A stretch of 48,559 nt of DNA from an uncultured Planctomycetota bacterium (GTDB lineage: Bacteria > Planctomycetota > Planctomycetia > Pirellulales > Thermoguttaceae). This document shows positions 43,086 through 48,559 of this stretch, in pieces. The notes beneath the pieces are model-generated. The model searched no databases. It was not told where the DNA came from and saw only the letters and a list, made by a program, of their open reading frames with translations. Within the stretch, counting starts at the first letter, position 1. The number at the start of each line of letters is the position of its first letter. Both the position numbers and the translations under genes were made by a program. The stretch spans positions 1 to 48,559 of the forward strand of contig ONGM01000146.1 of assembly GCA_900317365.1 (NCBI GenBank). The letters run 5' to 3'.

Positions 43086-46019
43086 ATGATTTGGACGCAT
43101 CCAACAGTTTTCCTAGGCTTGGTCGTAGCGATCATTTTGAGCTATTTCATCGTTCGAGCCAATGACCGTCGCGACAAATCGATCTCGCTTCTCTTTTCAG
43201 AAGAGCAATTGAAGCGCGTCGTTCCGTCGCCTCGCGTCGGACGCAGGCGAATCGCCGCAATCTTTCTCGCCGTTGCGCTCGTCGCGTTCGCAATGACTCT
43301 CGCCGGTCCGAAGTGTGGCCGCGTCAAGGAGACGAAGACCTCGCTCGGTCGCGACGTCTTCGTGGTCTTCGACGTCTCCGAATCGATGCTCGCGGAAGAT
43401 TCCAAGCCCAATCGTCTAACGCTCGCAAAGCTCGACGTCGAAGATCTGCTCGACGTCGCGTACGGAGATCGTATTGGTCTCGTCGCCTTTGCCGGATCGC
43501 CGCAAGTCGAAATACCGTTGACTACCGATTACGAATTCTTTCGCGAACTTCTGCGAAACGTCGACTGCAATTCCGTTACGCTTTCCGGCACGGCGCTCGG
43601 AGACGCCATACGCCTCGCTATTAACCGTTTCAGCGACGAACCAAATCGGAAAAAAGTCCTTATTCTTATGACCGACGGCGAAGACCACGACTCCTTGCCC
43701 ATCGAAGCGGCTCGGCAAGCTGCGGCGCTGGGGATTCCTATCGTCGCCGTCGCTATCGGAAGCGCGGACGGCGCCCCTATTCCCGTCTTCGACGTCAACG
43801 GGAAAAAAACCGGGTACAAAAAGTACAACGGAAAAGACGCTATCAGCAAGCCGGACGTTGAAACCTTAAAGGAAATCGCTGAAATCACCGGCGGAAAATT
43901 TTATCATGCGGACTCAAGCCTTGATTTCGCCAAGATCTACGCGCAAGATCTCGAACTTCTAGAACGCTCCGAATTGACGCAAGAGTCGCGCGTTACGATG
44001 AAAGATCGTTATCAATACTTCCTAGCGGTTGGGCTAGTCGCGTTCGTCCTCTACTATCTCATTCCGATGCAAACGCGCTCAAAAACAATCGTCGCGCTCC
44101 TACTCTTAGCGGTTCTTTGCGCGCCGCAACGCTCCTTTGCCGATGAAATTCCGCGAGCGACAAATCCGCGAAAAGACCTTTCTACAAATGAAGAAATCAA
44201 GGCGTTTAACGACTCTCTCGCGTATGCGAATCAAAACGATCTAAGCGCCTTTGAAGAGAGTCAAAAGGAGCTCGCGGACGCAAAACACAAAGAAACGTCT
44301 CGTCGCGCCAACTTCAATTTAGGAGTCGCCGCCTTTAATCGAGCGTTAGAGGCGGCGCGAGAAATGGAAGCGACGACGCAAACGACAACGGAAGTCGCAG
44401 AAACAGAGACGATCGCGACGAACGCCGAGACGGAGGAAGGCTCCCCGACTGAGGAAAAGCCGGAATCGGCGGCGATTGCGTACGACTCCAAACGACGCGA
44501 GCGCGCCGCGTTCGTTCAAAAAGCTACGGACGAAGCGGCCCTCGCCGCCAAGCTCTTTGTTACAAGCGCCGAAAAGACAAAAAACGATCGGACGGCGCGC
44601 AACAATGCGGAAGAGACGGTCAACTGGATATCGGGAATACAGGAACGCGCGACGAAAAAGGAATTCGAGATCAGAGATCGCGAACTGGCGAATCCCGAAG
44701 ATCGTCTCGAATGGTTGACGAAGGAGATCAAGGCGCATCTCGACGATACGCGCGCGATTTCAAAGGCGCGGTCGACTGTTGCCGGATACCAAACGCTCGC
44801 GGAAAAACGACAAAACATCCCTGAATTAACCCGAGACGCCGACGCCGCCGTCGAAGCATTGCAGAACCTTAAACTTTCCGACGCGCCGATCGCGAACGCG
44901 CAAGCCAATCCTCTGGCGAGCCTCGATTATGAGTCGCGCGACGCGTACGAACAGGCGCGCAACGCGTTTAGAGATTCCGTCGACGCCGCTTCCGCCTCGT
45001 GCGGACAATACGACGCGGCGAAGGCTGCCGGCGCGCTTGAAAACGCGGCGGCTACGCTGGGGCTAATTCGAGCGATTTCCCAACCGTACGACCGATTGGT
45101 GATTGATCTCGCCAATCAGGAGCGTGAAACGTCGAAGAACCTTAACAAAAACAGTTTCGAGGATCCGGAAAAGGTCGCGAATTTCGCGCTGTCGAAGAAA
45201 GAATTAAAGAAGATCCTCGCGGAAGTTCATAGAAAGGCGGAGATCGTCGTACGAAGCTACCAAGATCTCGACGAGGAAGAAACGCCCGCTTCCGACCCGA
45301 CGATCGAAAACGCCGACGACGAAATCGAATTTGATTCGAACGACGTCCCGGTCGTCGACCCCGGCGTCGATTATCAAAAGAAAGCGCTCGAATCCGCGCA
45401 AATCGCCCTCGAGAAAAAAGAAGAGCTATTACGACTTGTTGAAAAAGTCGGCGATTGCAACGGCAGACCGTTCGAGGAAATCTGTAACGAACAAAACGAA
45501 ATTGCTGAAATCCTAGACAAAATCGCCGAACCGTTCAAAGACGATCAAAACCAGCAAAACAATCAAAATCAACAGAACGACCAAAACCAACAAAACGACC
45601 AAAACCAACAAAACCAACAAAAACAAGACGATCAAAATCAAGAAAGCGATCGCAATAAATCCAACGATCAGGATCAATCTGAAAATCGTAACCAACAGAA
45701 CGACCAAGACAAACAAGACGAGTCTTCAATCGATAATGAAGACAATTTAAATCGTCCAGATAATTCGGAAGAAGATTCGCAAGAAGATCAAAACGAAAAA
45801 GCAAACGACTCGAACCGGCAAAGGACGACGGAAGAAGATTCAAACGATCAAAAACGTCCAAAGGCGCGGGAGCTGAAGGAAGATGAGAAAAACGAGGATC
45901 AAAAGGAAGCCGACGCCTATATTCGACTTATGCAACGCCGGCAAATGGACGCCGACCCGCAACGTCGAGCGATCAGAAACGCTTTGAAACGGCGCGAGAA
46001 ATCTGGTAAAGACTGGTAA
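43086..46019 (+). CDS. batB: BatB-BatC fusion: VWA domain plus helical N/Q-rich C-terminal part
   Basis: A 977-residue protein. The first 325 residues are BatB-like: two membrane helices, TLAGPKCG, and a VWA domain with metal site D96-V-S-E-S and LILMTDGEDHDS, then a helix (QYFLAVGLVAFVLYYLIP). From Met328 comes a stretch resembling a signal peptide (QTRSKTIVALLLLAVLCAP ending SFADE), followed by a helical, TPR-like BatC part (NFNLGVAAFNRALEAARE). Residues about 818-880 are Asn/Gln/Asp-rich repeats, as in many BatC proteins, before a charged C-terminus. In other bacteria BatB and BatC are separate genes. The internal signal-like segment suggests an in-frame fusion of the two. Confidence 0.9.
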   Translation: MIWTHPTVFLGLVVAIILSYFIVRANDRRDKSISLLFSEEQLKRVVPSPRVGRRRIAAIFLAVALVAFAMTLAGPKCGRVKETKTSLGRDVFVVFDVSESMLAEDSKPNRLTLAKLDVEDLLDVAYGDRIGLVAFAGSPQVEIPLTTDYEFFRELLRNVDCNSVTLSGTALGDAIRLAINRFSDEPNRKKVLILMTDGEDHDSLPIEAARQAAALGIPIVAVAIGSADGAPIPVFDVNGKKTGYKKYNGKDAISKPDVETLKEIAEITGGKFYHADSSLDFAKIYAQDLELLERSELTQESRVTMKDRYQYFLAVGLVAFVLYYLIPMQTRSKTIVALLLLAVLCAPQRSFADEIPRATNPRKDLSTNEEIKAFNDSLAYANQNDLSAFEESQKELADAKHKETSRRANFNLGVAAFNRALEAAREMEATTQTTTEVAETETIATNAETEEGSPTEEKPESAAIAYDSKRRERAAFVQKATDEAALAAKLFVTSAEKTKNDRTARNNAEETVNWISGIQERATKKEFEIRDRELANPEDRLEWLTKEIKAHLDDTRAISKARSTVAGYQTLAEKRQNIPELTRDADAAVEALQNLKLSDAPIANAQANPLASLDYESRDAYEQARNAFRDSVDAASASCGQYDAAKAAGALENAAATLGLIRAISQPYDRLVIDLANQERETSKNLNKNSFEDPEKVANFALSKKELKKILAEVHRKAEIVVRSYQDLDEEETPASDPTIENADDEIEFDSNDVPVVDPGVDYQKKALESAQIALEKKEELLRLVEKVGDCNGRPFEEICNEQNEIAEILDKIAEPFKDDQNQQNNQNQQNDQNQQNDQNQQNQQKQDDQNQESDRNKSNDQDQSENRNQQNDQDKQDESSIDNEDNLNRPDNSEEDSQEDQNEKANDSNRQRTTEEDSNDQKRPKARELKEDEKNEDQKEADAYIRLMQRRQMDADPQRRAIRNALKRREKSGKDW
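45541..45650 (+). repeat. tandem Asn/Gln/Asp codon repeats in BatC part
   Basis: Repeated AACCAACAAAACGACC-type units encode QNQQND/QNQQN runs in the BatB-BatC fusion. The unit repeats at both DNA and protein level, so length should vary between strains. Confidence 0.85.
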
Positions 46020-46075
46020 GCGTTTGGTCGCGCCCATGCGGTGGACAAACGGTCAAAATAGTATGGATTGTAGCC

Positions 46076-48070
46076 ATGTCGTTGACGTATTTCACTGAAA
46101 AAAAGTATCGACTGATCGCCGTCTGGGCGGTGTTGTTCCTTCTCTTGGGATTGGAACAACGTCTCTCGCTTCATGCCGCCGCGAACGAACCGAGCGTTAC
46201 CGTACGATTGGAAAACCCGACGATCTTTCTAGGCGAAAGCGCGCTGTTGGTTGTTTCCGTCGGCAACTATGAGAATACCCCCGAATTGGACTTGTCCCCC
46301 TTGGAGAAAGACTTCAACGCCGTAAAACTTGGGGCGTCGCAAAGGTCAAGCGTGCGTTCGACCGGATTTGGAAGTTCAGGGCTAAACTTTCAACGCGAGT
46401 ATTCCGTCGATTTTCAGGTTAGACTGACCCCTAAAAAGTCCGGAACCTTTACGATTCCGTCCCCGATTGTGAACGTCGACGGAAAGCGACTTGTCGGCGA
46501 AGAGACGCAAATCAACGTTAAAGGAGAAACTCAGACCGACCTCGTAGCGCTCGAAATCGCTACTTCTCCGAAAGAAGCGACATATCCCCTCGTTCCTATT
46601 ACAATTACCGTTTCCGTTTACTTCAAGGAAGCCTCCGGGAAATATCAACAGTATGACCCGCTTTCCCTCTGCAATACGCCGGCCCTCACGATTCCTTGGT
46701 TAGACGCCGCCTCGTTTAACGACGCGTTCATACCCGACGCGCCGCTCGAAGAATGGCTCGGCGCGTTGCGCAACCGGGATTACGGCTTTGCGCTCAATAA
46801 CTATCGTTCGGACCCGTTCGACGATTTCGGCTCGTCCTTCCTATTCGGCTCGAGACAAACCTACTTCATGCCAAAGCCCGAACGCGTTCAAAGAAAGGAC
46901 GCCAAGGGAGAGGACGCGTACTACTGGAAATATGAGTTTAAACGCCGCGTTAGACCGGCGAAAGCAACGAAATTCACTCTCGAACCCGTTACGCTTAAAG
47001 GAACTTATTACGACTTCGCCGATCCGGAGAATCCGCAGCCGGAACCGTTCTTCTTACGATCGCAATCCATCGTCGTCAATACGAAGGACGTCCCCGACGA
47101 CGCGCCGGAAAACTATATCGGAGTCTACGGAGTCGTTTCACAAAATCTCGACGTGTCGGCTACCTCGCTCGCTGTTGGAGAAGCCGCGACGCTAACCCTT
47201 GAATACCGAGGATACGGCTCTTTCGATTCCGCAAAGGCCCCTGACCTCGAGCAAATACCGGGCTTTGCCGACTCCTTCAAAACATACCCGCCTACGGAAC
47301 GTTCCCTCGACGACGGGGTTGCCTTCGAGTATAAAATTCGCCCCGTCAAACCCGGCGATTTAACCCTTCCCAAAATTGAAACCTCGTATTTCAACGTCGA
47401 ATCTGGGAAGTTTGAAAGCCTCGCGTCGGACGAAGTCTCTTTCCAGGTCAGCGGAACAGCGGCGCCGCAGGAGAACAAACCCGACGTTCAAGGTCGCGAC
47501 GCCGCAGACGACTCCGCCTCGTCCGACTCCGACGACGAAGCGCCGATCGTCTCGAAAAGCGCGTTGAAAAAAACGCTTTTCGGTTGCGGCGCGCTACTGG
47601 CGATCGCGGCGTTGATCTTCGCGCTTCGAGCCGCCGTTCGCGTCCGCAAAGCGAAAATTCAAGAGAGCGATCGGCGTTTTGCGAACGACGCACGACAAAA
47701 ACTCAAGGACGGCCTCGCCCTCTTCGCCTCGTCCCCTAACGGCGGAATCGCGCTAATTCGACTCGCGTTCCTTCAGCTCGTCGGCAAGCAGTTTCACCAG
47801 CGCGTCGACTCCATTACCGACGCGGAACTCGACGACTTCTTCACTCGAAAGTTTGACGGCCAAAGCGACGAAGAAACGACCGCGACAATCAATCAAATGC
47901 GCGACTTCTTCAAACGTCTCGAACGCTATCGATTCGCAGGCGGCGCGTTCGATCAACCCGATTTCGAGAACGCGGCGGAAACCTTGCTTGACAAGTGGAT
48001 TCTTCTTCTCCAAAAGAAAATGAAGAAACTTGCGAACAGCGCCGTCGTCTTTCGAGAGTCAGAAAAATAA
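46076..48070 (+). CDS. batD: BatD oxygen-tolerance-like protein
   Basis: A 664-residue protein. An N-terminal signal peptide (about 12-36, IAVWAVLFLLLGLEQRL ... HAAANE) is followed by BatD Ig-like domains: VTVRLENPTIFLGESALLVVSV, then YSVDFQVRLTPKKSGTFTIPSPIVNVDG, and a second set ending FEYKIRPVKPGDLTLPKIETSYFN. A membrane helix lies at about 500-520 (LFGCGALLAIAALIFALRAA), then a cytoplasmic helical tail. BatD is the periplasmic scaffold partner of BatA and BatB. It closes the six-gene cluster; 236 nt follow before the EfpL gene. Confidence 0.93.
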   Translation: MSLTYFTEKKYRLIAVWAVLFLLLGLEQRLSLHAAANEPSVTVRLENPTIFLGESALLVVSVGNYENTPELDLSPLEKDFNAVKLGASQRSSVRSTGFGSSGLNFQREYSVDFQVRLTPKKSGTFTIPSPIVNVDGKRLVGEETQINVKGETQTDLVALEIATSPKEATYPLVPITITVSVYFKEASGKYQQYDPLSLCNTPALTIPWLDAASFNDAFIPDAPLEEWLGALRNRDYGFALNNYRSDPFDDFGSSFLFGSRQTYFMPKPERVQRKDAKGEDAYYWKYEFKRRVRPAKATKFTLEPVTLKGTYYDFADPENPQPEPFFLRSQSIVVNTKDVPDDAPENYIGVYGVVSQNLDVSATSLAVGEAATLTLEYRGYGSFDSAKAPDLEQIPGFADSFKTYPPTERSLDDGVAFEYKIRPVKPGDLTLPKIETSYFNVESGKFESLASDEVSFQVSGTAAPQENKPDVQGRDAADDSASSDSDDEAPIVSKSALKKTLFGCGALLAIAALIFALRAAVRVRKAKIQESDRRFANDARQKLKDGLALFASSPNGGIALIRLAFLQLVGKQFHQRVDSITDAELDDFFTRKFDGQSDEETTATINQMRDFFKRLERYRFAGGAFDQPDFENAAETLLDKWILLLQKKMKKLANSAVVFRESEK

Positions 48071-48151
48071 CGCGGAGGCGCTTTGCCGAATTCGCGCGCG
48101 TTTTAACGAGAAGTCAACCGTTTATCGCGCGCATAATTAGTCCGCCCACCG

Positions 48152-48179
48152 TTGCAACGTTCGCTCATTGGATTATACT
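48152..48179 (+). promoter_or_regulatory. candidate promoter for the EfpL gene
   Basis: TTGCAA (48152-48157) and TATACT (48174-48179) are 16 nt apart, a reasonable sigma-70-type pair, about 128 nt before the EfpL ATG in a spacer without other genes. Confidence 0.4.
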
Positions 48180-48306
48180 GATGTATGAGTGGCGCGTTGT
48201 CGCGAAGCCTTGCGACGGCGCGCGTTCTCGCGACTGTTCGCGTCGCTAATCGACGCGCAACGCTACGTATGCAAAAGCTATATGGCTACACATTAAGGAA
48301 ACGAAA

Positions 48307-48559
48307 ATGATCGCGAAGGATATGAAACGCGGCGACGTGCTCGTTTATAACGGCGCTCCTATTATTGTCGAAAACCTACAAGTTCAAACGCCGTCCGCTC
48401 GCGGCGCCGCCACGCTCTATAAGTTCCGTTGTCGCAATCTAATCACCAAAGACAAAATCGACCTCAAGCTCAAGGGAACCGACACGCTCGACGAAGCGGA
48501 TTTCCGACGCCGCGAAGTTACGTACAGCTACGCCGACTCCTCCGACGTCTTCTTTATGG
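48307..48559 (+). CDS. efpL: elongation factor P-like protein EfpL (YeiP), 5' part, cut by window end
   Basis: The first 84 codons of a protein that continues beyond the window, with AAGGAA about 8 nt before the ATG. The visible part is the KOW-like domain I of EF-P and the start of domain II. The loop reads QTPSARGAATLYKF, nearly the same as QSPTARGAATLYKM in E. coli YeiP/EfpL, and unlike the Lys/Arg-tip loops of ordinary EF-P (PGKGGAF). The later DFRRREVTYSYADSSDVFFM also matches EfpL. EfpL relieves ribosome stalling at Pro-rich and other difficult motifs using an unmodified arginine; Arg here should be the tip residue. It has its own upstream promoter candidate. Confidence 0.9.
   Translation, partial: MIAKDMKRGDVLVYNGAPIIVENLQVQTPSARGAATLYKFRCRNLITKDKIDLKLKGTDTLDEADFRRREVTYSYADSSDVFFM

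Noticed and set aside
45541..45650. Possible CRISPR-like array
   Set aside because: The repeats are short, without spacers, and in frame as Asn/Gln codons of the BatB-C gene.
1..48559. Mobile elements, prophage genes, tRNA, rRNA and defence systems
   Set aside because: No transposase, integrase, phage structural protein, restriction-modification, toxin-antitoxin or RNA gene was recognised on either strand; all sizeable real frames have other explanations.

Overview
The window looks like chromosomal DNA from a member of the Planctomycetota, probably a Pirellulales-like lineage. The main reasons are gene families typical of that phylum: a DUF1559 pseudopilin-like protein with the H-x9-DG C-terminal motif followed by a small lipoprotein, DUF1573 and DUF11 envelope proteins, a YfhO-type membrane protein, a transglutaminase/TPR protein, a MoxR/DUF58/BatABCD cluster with a BatB-BatC fusion, and a very large LysM protein beside rsmH. 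Base composition is near balanced, with frequent GTCGAC and CGTCG strings. I found no rRNA, tRNA, CRISPR array, insertion sequence or phage genes. The assignment rests on gene content alone.

Layout. 1-4.1 kb: the end of a DUF1559 gene, a lipoprotein, a membrane-anchored EF-hand protein and an unusual signal-peptide-bearing half glycosyltransferase, meeting head-on an O6-alkylguanine-DNA alkyltransferase and an ankyrin-repeat gene. 4.6-12 kb: three separately terminated genes, a TolC-family lipoprotein, an LplT-Aas type lysophospholipid transporter/acyltransferase/acyl-ACP synthetase fusion, and a DUF6655-like lipoprotein. 12.1-18.7 kb: a transglutaminase-like/TPR protein facing away from a DUF1573 and a DUF11 protein, all predicted to be exported. 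18.9-23.9 kb: tsaE translationally coupled to a YfhO-like membrane protein, converging on a cobalamin adenosyltransferase and an enolase-superfamily epimerase.

24.4-36.1 kb is a block of minus-strand genes. In order of transcription these are a CorC/CNNM-CBS membrane protein, a TauE/SafE permease, a membrane-anchored HtrA-like protease, a FliR-family export protein, rsmH, and a 1585-residue single-pass LysM protein with a poly-acidic cytoplasmic part. A long near-perfect stem-loop lies between the protease and fliR. 36.3-48.1 kb is plus strand: an NtrC-type sigma-54 activator overlapping by 14 nt a complete SET-domain protein with a post-SET cysteine cluster, then a six-gene MoxR/DUF58/DUF4381-like/BatA/BatB-C/BatD cluster. 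The window ends inside an EF-P paralogue of the EfpL (YeiP) type.

The main themes are envelope biogenesis and maintenance (exported Ig-fold, LysM, Bat and protease proteins; phospholipid recycling) and translation quality (tsaE, rsmH, EfpL). The least ordinary items are the SET/sigma-54 pair, the giant LysM protein in the position that ftsL often takes after rsmH, the glycosyltransferase half with a signal peptide, the BatB-C fusion that keeps an internal signal-peptide-like segment, and the 31.2 kb stem-loop. None is established here as a new system.
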